Assembly: GCF_902150045.1 (NCBI RefSeq)
Contig: NZ_CABFVU010000003.1
Span: forward strand, 310,001-374,000
Direction of reading: 5' to 3'
From: Chitinophaga polysaccharea
GTDB lineage: Bacteria; Bacteroidota; Bacteroidia; Chitinophagales; Chitinophagaceae
DNA length: 64,000 nucleotides
The translations under genes were made by a program, and so were the position numbers. Numbering within the stretch: position 1 is the first letter of the stretch; each line of letters begins with the position of its first letter. The notes below the pieces were generated by a model, which was not told where the DNA came from, searched no databases, and saw only the letters and a list, made by a program, of their open reading frames with translations. Below, piece by piece: positions 1 to 8,612 of this stretch.

Positions 1-2
1 TG

Positions 3-251
3 GCCCAGTTACGCTGGTTCCTTATCCATCCCGATTACCGGGGCAAAGGACTTGGGAAAAAACTGTTGCAGGAAGCGATCGACTTCTGCAGGGAAAAAAA
101 TTATCAGAAGGTTTACCTGATGACTACCAGCATGCAGGAAACGGCGATCGCCCTTTATAAAAAAGCCGGTTTCCGCAAAACCGGTGAGAAGCACCTGCAG
201 CTATGGGGACAGCAGCTCTATGAGCAGCGTTACGATATGGACCTGTCTTAA
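3..251 (+). CDS. GNAT family N-acetyltransferase, C-terminal part (partial)
   Basis: The reading frame is open from the window edge, so only the last 82 residues are seen. They contain the acetyl-CoA pyrophosphate-binding signature of GNAT enzymes (R-G-K-G-L-G, about residues 14-19 of the visible part), followed by the usual helix and the A-L-Y-K-K-A-G-F-R segment of the last beta strands. GNAT proteins move an acetyl group from acetyl-CoA to an amine. The substrate cannot be told from this fragment. The upstream half, which carries the substrate pocket and possibly a MarR-type fusion partner, lies outside the window. Confidence 0.8.
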   Translation, partial: AQLRWFLIHPDYRGKGLGKKLLQEAIDFCREKNYQKVYLMTTSMQETAIALYKKAGFRKTGEKHLQLWGQQLYEQRYDMDLS

Positions 252-269
252 GAGTCGCATTTACCCCTC

Positions 270-731
270 TCAGGCATATTTATGTAACAGCACTATCTGC
301 CCGAGGTGATAGGCATCATGTTCCGCCAGTCCCTGGATATAGTAAATTGCCTGGTGCTCTGTTCCCGGGAAGAGATCAAACAGCTCCTTCTCCGGGAACT
401 TCCTGATAGTGGCGGCCATCAGCTCAAATGAATGGGCCAACCTGTGTATGGTGGCTTGCCAGTTCTCCTCCCCGTGATTTTCCGGCATATAAAAATCAGG
501 CAGGTCGCCGTCCTGCTCCGGGGCTTCATTGTGCATGTACCGCTGCACCCGCTGGTGCCAGAAAATAACGTGGTTTACGATCTGCCAGATATTGTTGGAT
601 CCCCCGAAAGATTTCACTGCCTGCCGGGCATCGATACGAGAGAGATGTACCTGGAACGTAACATCGATCCAGGGATCGCCATTGTAAAGCTTTTCAAGTG
701 ATGCGGCTAAATGCTCCAGTAATAAAGACAT
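270..731 (-). CDS. DinB family protein
   Basis: A 153-residue all-helical protein of the DinB/YfiT-like fold. The metal-binding histidines expected for the family are visible: one in I-V-N-H-V-I-F-W-H near residue 55 and the C-terminal pair in A-E-H-D-A-Y-H-L-G-Q near residue 140. Related proteins are thiol-dependent transferases or metal-dependent hydrolases with largely unknown substrates, so no reaction is assigned. It converges with the upstream acetyltransferase and diverges from the carboxylase gene at 852. Confidence 0.8.
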   Translation of the reverse strand: MSLLLEHLAASLEKLYNGDPWIDVTFQVHLSRIDARQAVKSFGGSNNIWQIVNHVIFWHQRVQRYMHNEAPEQDGDLPDFYMPENHGEENWQATIHRLAHSFELMAATIRKFPEKELFDLFPGTEHQAIYYIQGLAEHDAYHLGQIVLLHKYA

Positions 732-851
732 ACCATAGGATTTTTATTTTTAAAGATATCCGGCGCCAGACGCCGGCAGCCTTCCCGTTATTCGTAATTT
801 ACTGAATTCTTTCCCTTATTTTTAAAGAATATAAAAACCAAAACCATCGTT

Positions 852-2489
852 ATGGATCAGCAGCAACTGGAAACCAACAAAAATGAAGATGCCATGCGGA
901 TGGCAATCAGCACCATGAAACAACGCCTGGGCGTAATAGAACAGGGCGGCGGAAAGAAAAGCCTGGAAAAAGTGAGACAAAGAGGCAAGCTCACTGCCAG
1001 GGAACGTATTCAGTACCTCATCGATAAAGACACTCCCTTTACCGAGATCGGTGCATTTGCTGCATACGATATGTACGAAGAATATGGCGGATGCCCGGCA
1101 GCAGGGACCGTAGGAGGTATCGGCTATGTAAGCGGCCGCCAGTGTATGATCGTAGCCAACGATATGACCGTTAAAGCAGGGGCCTGGTTTCCTATGACCG
1201 GTAAAAAGAACCTGCGTCTCCAGGAGATCGCCATGGAAAACAGGTTGCCGGTAATCTACCTGGTAGACAGTGCCGGCGTGTTCCTGCCAATGCAGGACGA
1301 AATTTTCCCGGACAAGGAACACTTCGGCCGCGTTTTCCGCAACAATGCCCGCATGAGCGCCATGGGCATTACACAAATCGCCGCCGTTATGGGCAGCTGC
1401 GTGGCCGGCGGAGCCTACCTGCCCATTATGAGTGACGAGGTGCTGATGGTGGAAGGCAACGGCTCCATTTTCCTTGCCGGCCCCTATCTGGTGAAAGCCG
1501 CCATCGGGGAAGACGTAGATGCGGAAACGTTAGGAGGCGCTGTTACACATACCGAGATCTCCGGTATTGCGGACTATAAATTCAAATCCGATGAGGAATG
1601 CCTCGACCAGGTAAAGCGCATCGTAAGCAAAATAGGTGAGGGCGGGAACGCCGGTTTCGACCGGGTGGCGCCCCAACCGCCGGCCAAATCAACCGATGAG
1701 CTGCGCAGCATATTGCCGGCCGACAGCTCCCGGCCATACGACATGCTGGAAATAATAGAACGCATTACAGATGCCAACACATTTGATCAATACAAACAGG
1801 ACTACGGCAAAAGTATTATTTGCGGCTATGCGCGCATCGATGGATGGGCGGTAGGCATCGTTGCCAATCAACGGAAAATTGTAAAAAGCCGTAAAGGTGA
1901 AATGCAGATGGGTGGCGTTATTTATAACGACAGCGCCGATAAGGCTGCCCGCTTTATTATGAACTGCAACCAGAAAAAGATCCCGCTGGTATTCCTCCAG
2001 GATGTAACAGGATTCATGGTAGGCAGCAGGAGTGAGCACTCCGGCATTATTAAAGATGGCGCCAAGCTGGTGAATGCCGTGGCTAATTCCGTGGTGCCGA
2101 AAATTACTGTTATCATCGGGAACTCTTATGGAGCAGGTAACTATGCCATGTGCGGTAAAGCGTATGATCCACGCTTCATTTACGCCTGGCCATCTGCAAA
2201 GATTGCGGTAATGGGAGGAGAGCAGGCCGCCAAAACATTATTACAGATCCAGGTGGCTTCCCTGAAAGCAAAAGGACAGGTGATCACACCGGAGGAAGAA
2301 GCCCGCCTGCTGAAAGAAATCACAGACAAATACAATGCGCAGACTACTCCCTACTATGCTGCCTCCCGGTTGTGGGTAGATGATATCATTGATCCTGCAG
2401 ATACCAGGTTAAGGATCGCAGAAGGAATTAAAGCAGCCAATAACGCCCCCCTGGAGCAACCCTTTAATGTAGGTGTTTTCCAGGTATAA
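852..2489 (+). CDS. Acyl-CoA carboxylase, carboxyltransferase (beta) subunit
   Basis: A 545-residue carboxyltransferase with both crotonase-like halves (about residues 20-275 and 290-540), the usual size for biotin-dependent propionyl-, methylmalonyl- or methylcrotonyl-CoA carboxylase beta subunits. Landmarks are the R-Q-R-G-K-L-T-A-R-E-R-I start of the N domain, V-D-S-A-G-V-F-L-P in the acyl-CoA pocket, and oxyanion-hole glycines in G-A-G-N-Y-A-M-C-G. It would move carboxylate from carboxybiotin to an acyl-CoA in the cytoplasm. No biotin carboxylase or biotin carrier gene lies in the window, so the partner is elsewhere. F-L-P-M-Q-D-E-I-F-P-D resembles methylcrotonyl-CoA carboxylases, but substrate choice is not safe from sequence alone. 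Confidence 0.88.
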   Translation: MDQQQLETNKNEDAMRMAISTMKQRLGVIEQGGGKKSLEKVRQRGKLTARERIQYLIDKDTPFTEIGAFAAYDMYEEYGGCPAAGTVGGIGYVSGRQCMIVANDMTVKAGAWFPMTGKKNLRLQEIAMENRLPVIYLVDSAGVFLPMQDEIFPDKEHFGRVFRNNARMSAMGITQIAAVMGSCVAGGAYLPIMSDEVLMVEGNGSIFLAGPYLVKAAIGEDVDAETLGGAVTHTEISGIADYKFKSDEECLDQVKRIVSKIGEGGNAGFDRVAPQPPAKSTDELRSILPADSSRPYDMLEIIERITDANTFDQYKQDYGKSIICGYARIDGWAVGIVANQRKIVKSRKGEMQMGGVIYNDSADKAARFIMNCNQKKIPLVFLQDVTGFMVGSRSEHSGIIKDGAKLVNAVANSVVPKITVIIGNSYGAGNYAMCGKAYDPRFIYAWPSAKIAVMGGEQAAKTLLQIQVASLKAKGQVITPEEEARLLKEITDKYNAQTTPYYAASRLWVDDIIDPADTRLRIAEGIKAANNAPLEQPFNVGVFQV

Positions 2490-2531
2490 GGAAGGGAGGG
2501 GAAAGTGTTCGATCCCCTCCACACTTTTCCT

Positions 2532-2539
2532 TATCTTCG
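2532..2539 (+). promoter_or_regulatory. -7 promoter box of rnhA
   Basis: TATCTTCG fits the Bacteroidota -7 element (TAnnTTTG, with a common C variant) and lies 19 bp before the chosen rnhA start. The mRNA leader would therefore be only about 15 nt. This supports the internal ATG at 2559 over the upstream in-frame ATG at 2505. Confidence 0.5.
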
Positions 2540-2558
2540 CGCTGCTTTAAAATTGAAC

Positions 2559-3020
2559 ATGGCTGAACTGGTAGTATATACAGATGGTGCATCCCGCGGC
2601 AATCCCGGCCCGGGCGGATATGGCGTTGTGCTCATATGGGGGAATGTAAGAAAGGAATTATCGCAGGGATACCGTAAAACCACCAACAACAGGATGGAGC
2701 TCCTGGCGGTGATTGTAGCGCTGGAAGCGCTGAAAAAAGATGGATTAACAGTGACCATTTTTACAGACAGCAAATATGTGGTGGACAGCATAGAGAAAGG
2801 ATGGTTATGGGGATGGGTGAAAATTAATTTTAAAGAGAAGAAGAATAAAGATCTCTGGCTGCGCTTCATTCCCTTATATAAGAAGCATACAGTGAAGATG
2901 CAATGGGTGAAAGGCCATGCCAGCAATCCTTTCAATATCCGTTGTGATGAACTGGCCACACAGGCTGCCGATAGCGGCAACTGGCTGATAGACGAAGGTT
3001 TTGAAAACGGGCTTGCATAA
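2559..3020 (+). CDS. rnhA: Ribonuclease HI
   Basis: A 153-residue RNase H-fold protein. It hydrolyses the RNA strand of RNA-DNA hybrids and so removes primers and R-loops. The catalytic carboxylates are all present: D in Y-T-D-G-A-S-R-G, E in R-M-E-L-L-A-V-I, D in F-T-D-S-K-Y, and the final D in R-C-D-E-L-A, with the flexible histidine in V-K-G-H-A-S. An in-frame ATG 54 bp upstream would add 18 residues not typical of the family. The start at 2559 was chosen because the protein then begins M-A-E-L-V-V-Y-T-D-G as in RNase HI and because a promoter box lies between the two ATGs. Confidence 0.92.
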   Translation: MAELVVYTDGASRGNPGPGGYGVVLIWGNVRKELSQGYRKTTNNRMELLAVIVALEALKKDGLTVTIFTDSKYVVDSIEKGWLWGWVKINFKEKKNKDLWLRFIPLYKKHTVKMQWVKGHASNPFNIRCDELATQAADSGNWLIDEGFENGLA

Positions 3021-3257
3021 ATAATAACCTGCTTCTTTCCAAACCAACCGGCGTGCATAATTATAGTAAAGTGCCGGCGCTGGGGCTATCTATACGGTGG
3101 CCAGCATAACGCTCACTGCCTCCGGTATTATCATCGTATTACTGATGCAAAAAGGCAGTTGATTTCCGTTCATCACATTTTTTAACAATGAAACCCGCGT
3201 CTTTATTGAAAATCTATCTTCATAAAAAATCTTTTCCTCAATATTTTTAACAATTCT
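3021..3257. other. Intergenic region between rnhA and the susC promoter
   Basis: No complete gene is seen. Positions 3070-3162 contain 30 open plus-strand codons that read like a membrane helix (A-I-Y-T-V-A-S-I-T-L-T-A-S-G-I-I-I-V-L-L) ending in TGA, but there is an in-frame stop directly before and no start codon. This may be the decayed end of a transporter gene, or chance. Confidence 0.3.
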
Positions 3258-3289
3258 TTTGTTTTTAAATATGAAAGCATATAGCTTTG
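3258..3289 (+). promoter_or_regulatory. Promoter of the susC/susD operon
   Basis: TTTG at 3258-3261 and TAGCTTTG at 3282-3289 match the Bacteroidota primary-sigma consensus (TTTG, about 19-20 bp, TAnnTTTG). Transcription would begin near 3296, leaving an unusually long leader of about 290 nt before susC. Confidence 0.65.
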
Positions 3290-3349
3290 CGTCCCATTAG
3301 TCTATAGATTTTATAGGATACCAGGTCGGAACTAATTAAAGAATTGCTT

Positions 3350-3406
3350 ATGGACAAGACGACCCAACCATATTTTATATGCAACTATTGTTGTTGCTTT
3401 CAGTAA
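3350..3406 (+). CDS. Candidate cysteine-rich leader peptide upstream of susC
   Basis: An 18-codon ORF in the susC leader encodes MDKTTQPYFICNYCCCFQ and ends in TAA. Four of its last eight residues are cysteine. It starts about 55 nt after the predicted transcription start and ends about 180 nt before the susC ATG. A small hairpin follows (CTGCTT, loop AACCA, AAGCAG at about 3423-3439). Position, composition and the hairpin suggest a regulatory leader ORF, for example one sensing translation or cysteine supply. That role is inference, and coding is not proven. Confidence 0.5.
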   Translation: MDKTTQPYFICNYCCCFQ

Positions 3407-3589
3407 GAACTAAACATTTGTCTGCTTAACCAAAGCAGGTTACAACAATCATTAACTGTTTCCGGAACTCCGTCTGTACCGGCGTCCAAACAATAATGGG
3501 ATACAATGCTGCAATGCCTGTTCAGTAACAGACAAGGACGGGTATTGCCATGAAAAACCAAATCACAGCAAAACTCTCAACATTTTACT

Positions 3590-6500
3590 ATGTTACAACG
3601 ACTACTCCTCTTTCTGCTGCTCATCGGACCCATGGCAGTATTTGCTCAAACACGTACGGTAACCGGCCGTGTTTATTCCGCAAAGGATAATTCTCCTTTA
3701 CCGGGTGCTTCGGTGGTGATCAAAGGAACTACCACCGGCGTGGTAAGTGACGGGGATGGCAATTTCAGCCTGCAGGTAACTGATCCTTCCGCTACTACAC
3801 TGGTGATCCGTTTCATTGGGATGGAACAACAGGAAGTGCCCATCAGCACATCGCCTCTTAATATTTCAATCCGTTCTTCCGGGAAGGATATTGATGAAAT
3901 TGTAGTGGTAGCTTATGGTACTGCTAAAAAGAGCTCCTATACCGGTTCTGTATCGCAGATCAAAAGCGAGGAACTGGTGAACAGGCAGGTATCCAGCGTT
4001 ACCAAAGCCTTACAGGGGCTTGCGGCAGGTGTGCAAAGCACTTCCACCAGCGGCCAGCCGGGTTCAGACGCTACCATCCGCATCCGCGGCATTGGTTCCA
4101 TCAACGCATCCGCTGATCCCTTATACGTGGTAGATGGTGTGCCTTACGGAGGTAGCCTTAATGCCATTAATCCCTATGATATTGAATCCATCAGCGTACT
4201 GAAAGACGCAGCTTCCAGCGCCCTGTACGGTTCCCGCGGCGCCAACGGTGTAGTGATCATCACTACCAAGAAGGGAAAGAAACAGGGAAGTAATATAGAC
4301 GTTCGCGTTAGTCAGGGTTATTCCAAAAGGGCGGTTGACAATTACGACCGTGTAAGCACCGATCAGTATTTTGAAATGTACTGGGAGGCCATTCGTAATG
4401 GCGGGCTTACCAGTGGCTTATCGCCCGCTACTGCTGCCGCACAGGCCAGCAGCAATCTGGTGAGAAGGGTGGGCATTAACCCTTACGGTACTGCATTCCC
4501 CCAGCCGGTAGGCACCGACGGTAAACTGGTTGCAGGCGCAAAGGCCCTGTGGGACGACAACTGGGACGATGCCATGCAACGTACCGGGAAGCGCACGGAA
4601 GCTGATGTGGCCCTCAGCGGCGCCACCGAAAAAACAAGGTATTATGTTTCCGGTGGATACCTGAACGATCAGGGCATCTATCTTGCTTCCGGTTTTAAAC
4701 GCTATAACCTCCGCAGCAATATTGATATTGATGCCAAGAAGTGGTTAAAGGTAGGACTGAACCTCAATGGTACGCACTCCGAACAGGATGCCCCGCCATC
4801 GGAAGATAGTCGCTCCGATAACTACGTGAACTATGGCCGCCTGATGTCAAATTTCTATCCTATCTATCAGCGCGACCGCACCACCGGCGCTTATATCCTG
4901 GATGCCAATGGCAATAAGATCTTCGACTATGGCAGCTACCGCCCAAGTGCAGCAAACACCAACACCAACCTGGTAGCTACTTCCGCGATAGATAAGCACC
5001 GGCTTACCCGTGACGACTTATCCGCCCGCCTGTATGGAGAAGCTACTATCTGGCGCGGACTTAAATTCAAATCAAGCTATAATGCTGATTATACCGCCAG
5101 ACAACAATACGACTACACCAACCCCACACTGGGCTTTGATGCAGAAGTAGGCGGAACAATTGAAAGGCTTAATACCCGCGTGTTCAGCTGGACCTTCAAC
5201 AACATCTTCACTTATGAAGAAACGTTCAATGAAAAGCATCACCTGAACCTGCTGGCAGGCCAGGAAGCCTATAAGTATACCACCACTTTCCTGGATGGTC
5301 AGAAATCCGGCTTCTCGCTGCCAGGTCTTGAAGAACTGTCGGACGCTTCTCTCATCAAGGATCTGCAGGGATACACTGATACGTACACTCTCTCCAGCTT
5401 CCTCGGCAGGGCAGAATATGATTATGTAGGGAAATACTTTTTATCAGCTTCCCTTCGCCGCGACGGATCTTCACGTTTCGCACCGAATCACCGCTGGGGC
5501 ACCTTCTGGTCTGTTGGCGGTTCCTGGAAATTAACGGAAGAAGATTTTCTGAAGAACAATTCCTGGCTTAACCTGCTCACACTCCGTGCCAGCTACGGCG
5601 GACAGGGTAACGATAACCTCGGTGATGACGCTTTCTATAACTATTACCCGTTGCTGAACGTGAACAGCAATCTCGGTGAAGGTGGTACCTACCGCCGCCA
5701 GGTTTACAACCCTAACCTGCAATGGGAAACCAACCTGAACTTAAACATTGGCGTTGACTTCAGTATGTTTGAAAATCGTTTAGGCGGTACCGTAGAGTTC
5801 TTCCAGCGCAAATCGCAGGATCTGCTGTACTCCAGGCCAATGGCGCCTTCTGTAGGTTATTCCGCTGTGGATGAAAATATCGGTGCACTGAAGAATACCG
5901 GTGTGGAAGGTACCATACATGCTGTGCCGGTGAAAACGAAAGACTTCAGCTGGAGCATTGACCTGAACGCTACCCACTATAAAAATAAGATCACAGAATT
6001 ACCGCAGAAAGAAATTATCAGTGGTACAAAGAAACTCATGGTAGGTAAATCTATCTATGATTTTTACCTGAGGAAATGGGCGGGTGTAAACCAGGAAACC
6101 GGTTTGCCAATGTGGTATATTGATAATGCAGACGGCACCAAAGGCACTACGGGCAACTATTCTGCCGCTACGCAGTATTATAATGGCTCATCACTGCCGG
6201 ATGTTTATGGTGGTTTCACCAATACCTTCACCTATAAGGACTTTTCACTGTCTTTCATGATGGTATACAGTCTTGGTGGTAAAGTGCTGGACCAGGATTA
6301 CCTGTTCCTGCTGGGTACAGGTACTTCCGCCGGCCGTCCTTTCAGTACAGAAATGCTGAACCGCTGGACACCGGAAAACAAAGTAACGGATGTACCTAAA
6401 CTGACTACCGTGCAAACCAACTGGACTTCGGTATCCGACCGTTTCCTGTATGATGCAAGCTATGCAAGGTTGAAAACACTGAACATCAGCTATAACCTCC

Positions 6501-6679
6501 CTAAATCGCTGATGGATAAAGCGCATCTTAACAACGTGCTCATTTATGTACAGGGAGAAAACCTGTTCACGATCTATAACCACCAGGGCCTTGATCCGGA
6601 ACAATCAGTAGGAGGTACTACCTATTATCGTTACCCGGCCATTAAATCCATTTCTGCAGGTATTAATCTGAGCTTCTAA
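3590..6679 (+). CDS. SusC/RagA family TonB-linked outer membrane protein
   Basis: A 1029-residue TonB-dependent transporter that moves an oligomeric nutrient across the outer membrane with its SusD partner. Order: signal peptide (residues 1-19, ending A-V-F-A-Q), carboxypeptidase-regulatory-like domain (about 22-100; V-T-G-R-V-Y-S-A-K-D-N-S-P-L-P-G-A), TonB-box-like D-E-I-V-V-V-A-Y-G-T (about 101-110), plug with the SusC signatures P-L-Y-V-V-D-G-V-P and G-A-N-G-V-V-I-I-T-T-K-K-G, and a large beta barrel ending in phenylalanine as outer membrane proteins do. susD follows after 11 bp. No glycoside hydrolase, sigma/anti-sigma pair or hybrid sensor flanks the pair, so the substrate cannot be inferred. 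Confidence 0.95.
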   Translation: MLQRLLLFLLLIGPMAVFAQTRTVTGRVYSAKDNSPLPGASVVIKGTTTGVVSDGDGNFSLQVTDPSATTLVIRFIGMEQQEVPISTSPLNISIRSSGKDIDEIVVVAYGTAKKSSYTGSVSQIKSEELVNRQVSSVTKALQGLAAGVQSTSTSGQPGSDATIRIRGIGSINASADPLYVVDGVPYGGSLNAINPYDIESISVLKDAASSALYGSRGANGVVIITTKKGKKQGSNIDVRVSQGYSKRAVDNYDRVSTDQYFEMYWEAIRNGGLTSGLSPATAAAQASSNLVRRVGINPYGTAFPQPVGTDGKLVAGAKALWDDNWDDAMQRTGKRTEADVALSGATEKTRYYVSGGYLNDQGIYLASGFKRYNLRSNIDIDAKKWLKVGLNLNGTHSEQDAPPSEDSRSDNYVNYGRLMSNFYPIYQRDRTTGAYILDANGNKIFDYGSYRPSAANTNTNLVATSAIDKHRLTRDDLSARLYGEATIWRGLKFKSSYNADYTARQQYDYTNPTLGFDAEVGGTIERLNTRVFSWTFNNIFTYEETFNEKHHLNLLAGQEAYKYTTTFLDGQKSGFSLPGLEELSDASLIKDLQGYTDTYTLSSFLGRAEYDYVGKYFLSASLRRDGSSRFAPNHRWGTFWSVGGSWKLTEEDFLKNNSWLNLLTLRASYGGQGNDNLGDDAFYNYYPLLNVNSNLGEGGTYRRQVYNPNLQWETNLNLNIGVDFSMFENRLGGTVEFFQRKSQDLLYSRPMAPSVGYSAVDENIGALKNTGVEGTIHAVPVKTKDFSWSIDLNATHYKNKITELPQKEIISGTKKLMVGKSIYDFYLRKWAGVNQETGLPMWYIDNADGTKGTTGNYSAATQYYNGSSLPDVYGGFTNTFTYKDFSLSFMMVYSLGGKVLDQDYLFLLGTGTSAGRPFSTEMLNRWTPENKVTDVPKLTTVQTNWTSVSDRFLYDASYARLKTLNISYNLPKSLMDKAHLNNVLIYVQGENLFTIYNHQGLDPEQSVGGTTYYRYPAIKSISAGINLSF

Positions 6680-6690
6680 AAATTACAACC

Positions 6691-8181
6691 ATGAAAAAGA
6701 ACATATTCCATATAATAATCGCTGCTTTGGTGTTGGGCGCCTGCAACAAGGATTTCCTGGACACCAAGCCAACCAATGCTGTACCGGACGACCAAGTGTT
6801 TAATACCGCCGACAACGTGGAAACGGTGATCAATGGTACCTGGGCATATATGTTTGAAGAATTCTTCACGTATGCAGTACCGGGTTACAAATCCATTCAC
6901 CTCACCAGCGATGCCATGGGCAGTGATGTGGCTGTTACCCAATCTTACGGCTTGCGTGATTCATACGGATATACCGAAATGACAGATAATACCAAGAACC
7001 GGGTAACTGCTTTCTGGACCATCCTTTACAAAGTGATCGACAACTGCAATAACGTGATCGCAAAAGTAGACAATGCTACCGGCGATGAAGATAAAAAACA
7101 ACGCCTGAAAGGTCAGGCATATGCCCTGCGCGCCAATTGCTACCTTACGCTGGCTTCCTTCTACCAGTTCAACAGGACCGGTACTGAAAAGGCTATTCCC
7201 ATCTATACAGAGCCATCCGGGCCTACTACAGCTGGAAAGCCCAAATCAACCATCGGCGATGTATATAAACTGGTGATAGACGATCTGCAGAAAGCACTGC
7301 CGCTGCTGAAAAATTATGAGCGCAGCGCTACCCAGAAATGGAAGATAAACATTAATGTAGCGAACGGCTTACTGGCGCGTGCATACCTCTATAACCGCCA
7401 GTGGGCCAACGCTATTACCGCGGCAATAGCTGCCCGCAATGGCTATCCCCTGATGTCAGGAGATGATTATAATAAAGGCTTCAGCGACATTAACAATGGT
7501 GAATGGATCTGGGGACATGCACAAACGCCTAACCAGAGCAACGCCAGCTATAACTTCCATTTCCTGGATGTTTCCAGCCCTGCTTCTTATTACCAGAGCT
7601 TCATGGCAGATCCTTACTTCAAGAATTTCTTCGACAGCGCAGACGTACGCTTTCGTTTGTTCGACTGGGATACCCTGCCTGACCAGGAAGGCTACCTGCG
7701 TTACAAGAAATTCCGTTTCCGTGATGCAGGCGCGCTGGTAGGCGACCTGGTACTGATGCGCTCTGCAGAAATGTACCTGATAGAAGCAGAAGCATATGCA
7801 CAAAGCCGTAATGCGGGCAAAGGTGCAGAAGCGCTTAATGTGCTCCGCGCTGCACGGAATGCAACACTGTATAAAGGTGGTGGCAGCCTGGTGGATACTA
7901 TCCTTGTGGAAAGAAGAAAAGAGTTATGGGGAGAAGGATTTTCACTGTCTGATATTATTCGTACAGGCGGTACCGTAGTAAGGAAACCGTTCCTTTCCTA
8001 TAACGGGCAGGATAGTATCATCAGCGTACCAAGAGGTGATGGCACCTTCGTGGAAGTGCCTGCCCAGGGGCATCTTACGCTGAAGCAGCCAGATGGTACG
8101 CCGTTTGTGCCTTACAGCAAGTACTACCTGTTTGCCATCCCTATCTCAGAGCTGCAAAGTAATCCGAATATCAATAACTGA
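6691..8181 (+). CDS. SusD/RagB family nutrient-binding outer membrane lipoprotein
   Basis: A 496-residue lipoprotein with a short signal peptide and lipobox V-L-G-A-C (cysteine at residue 18), followed by N-K-D-F-L-D-T-K-P typical of SusD N-termini. The central part has the TPR-like helices (K-G-Q-A-Y-A-L-R-A-N-C-Y-L-T-L) and the C-terminal R-R-K-E-L-W-G-E-G-F motif of the RagB/SusD family. It would sit on the cell surface as the lid over the SusC barrel and capture the nutrient. It is translated from the same operon as susC, and a strong hairpin follows at 8339-8378. Confidence 0.94.
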   Translation: MKKNIFHIIIAALVLGACNKDFLDTKPTNAVPDDQVFNTADNVETVINGTWAYMFEEFFTYAVPGYKSIHLTSDAMGSDVAVTQSYGLRDSYGYTEMTDNTKNRVTAFWTILYKVIDNCNNVIAKVDNATGDEDKKQRLKGQAYALRANCYLTLASFYQFNRTGTEKAIPIYTEPSGPTTAGKPKSTIGDVYKLVIDDLQKALPLLKNYERSATQKWKININVANGLLARAYLYNRQWANAITAAIAARNGYPLMSGDDYNKGFSDINNGEWIWGHAQTPNQSNASYNFHFLDVSSPASYYQSFMADPYFKNFFDSADVRFRLFDWDTLPDQEGYLRYKKFRFRDAGALVGDLVLMRSAEMYLIEAEAYAQSRNAGKGAEALNVLRAARNATLYKGGGSLVDTILVERRKELWGEGFSLSDIIRTGGTVVRKPFLSYNGQDSIISVPRGDGTFVEVPAQGHLTLKQPDGTPFVPYSKYYLFAIPISELQSNPNINN

Positions 8182-8338
8182 TCAGTATTATCCGGTATCA
8201 GTTAAATTCCTTTCATAAGCGGTGGCAATGCAACGTTATCATGATCTGGATATCAGCCACTGAGGGTGCTCAGGCGCCCCTTTGCAGATACTGTTACACG
8301 GATTGAAATAAATTGTACTGCTAAATTACCATCCGGGT

Positions 8339-8378
8339 AATAAGCGGCAAAACCAATCAGCCGGTTTTGCCGCTTATT
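8339..8378 (+). terminator. Strong hairpin after susD
   Basis: A perfect 16-bp inverted repeat (arms 8339-8354 and 8363-8378; arm AATAAGCGGCAAAACC) with an 8-nt loop. The A-rich left end and T-rich right end of the stem can act as the terminator tract. It lies 160 bp after the susD stop, so it may instead stabilise the mRNA end. Confidence 0.6.
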
Positions 8379-8409
8379 GCCGGATTCCATAGCCGTAAAT
8401 CAGGGTAAG

Positions 8410-8552
8410 AGCATGCACTAAGCATTGGAAGTGCGTTATGAGTGTATGACGTCCGTATGAGGAGTGTATGAGAACTGTATGAAGAGTACGACACATAGAC
8501 GACTCCTAAGCATCCTGGAAGCATGCGGGAAGTATGCGGGAAGTATTTGTAC
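8410..8552. repeat. Thirteen degenerate 11-bp tandem units
   Basis: The stretch divides without gaps into thirteen 11-mers, for example CGTATGAGGAG, TGTATGAGAAC, TGTATGAAGAG, AGCATGCGGGA and AGTATGCGGGA. Unit positions 2 (G), 4 (A) and 5 (T) are kept in 10-11 of the 13 units, and the consensus is roughly (A/T)G(T/C)ATGAGGAG. It lies between the susD hairpin and the convergent terminator, with no reading frame of note. Function is unknown. Confidence 0.8.
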
Positions 8553-8559
8553 CGGCATC

Positions 8560-8608
8560 ATTAAAATAAAAATCCCCTCGAATTTTCGAGGGGATTTTTT
8601 ATTTTAAT
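8560..8608. terminator. Bidirectional terminator between susD and the methyltransferase gene
   Basis: The stem AATCCCCTCG / CGAGGGGATT around 8571-8596 is flanked by an A-tract (AAAATAAAAA) on the left and a T-tract (TTTTTTATTTT) on the right. It can end transcription from both directions, as fits two convergent genes. Confidence 0.85.
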
Positions 8609-8612
8609 GACG

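Noticed and set aside
3550..3589. Earlier ATG at 3550 as the susC start
   Set aside because: It is in another frame (40 bp before the chosen ATG) and would not give the signal peptide. The start at 3590 gives a proper signal sequence and mature SusC.
8410..8552. CRISPR array
   Set aside because: Units are 11 bp, contiguous and degenerate, with no spacers and no cas genes nearby.
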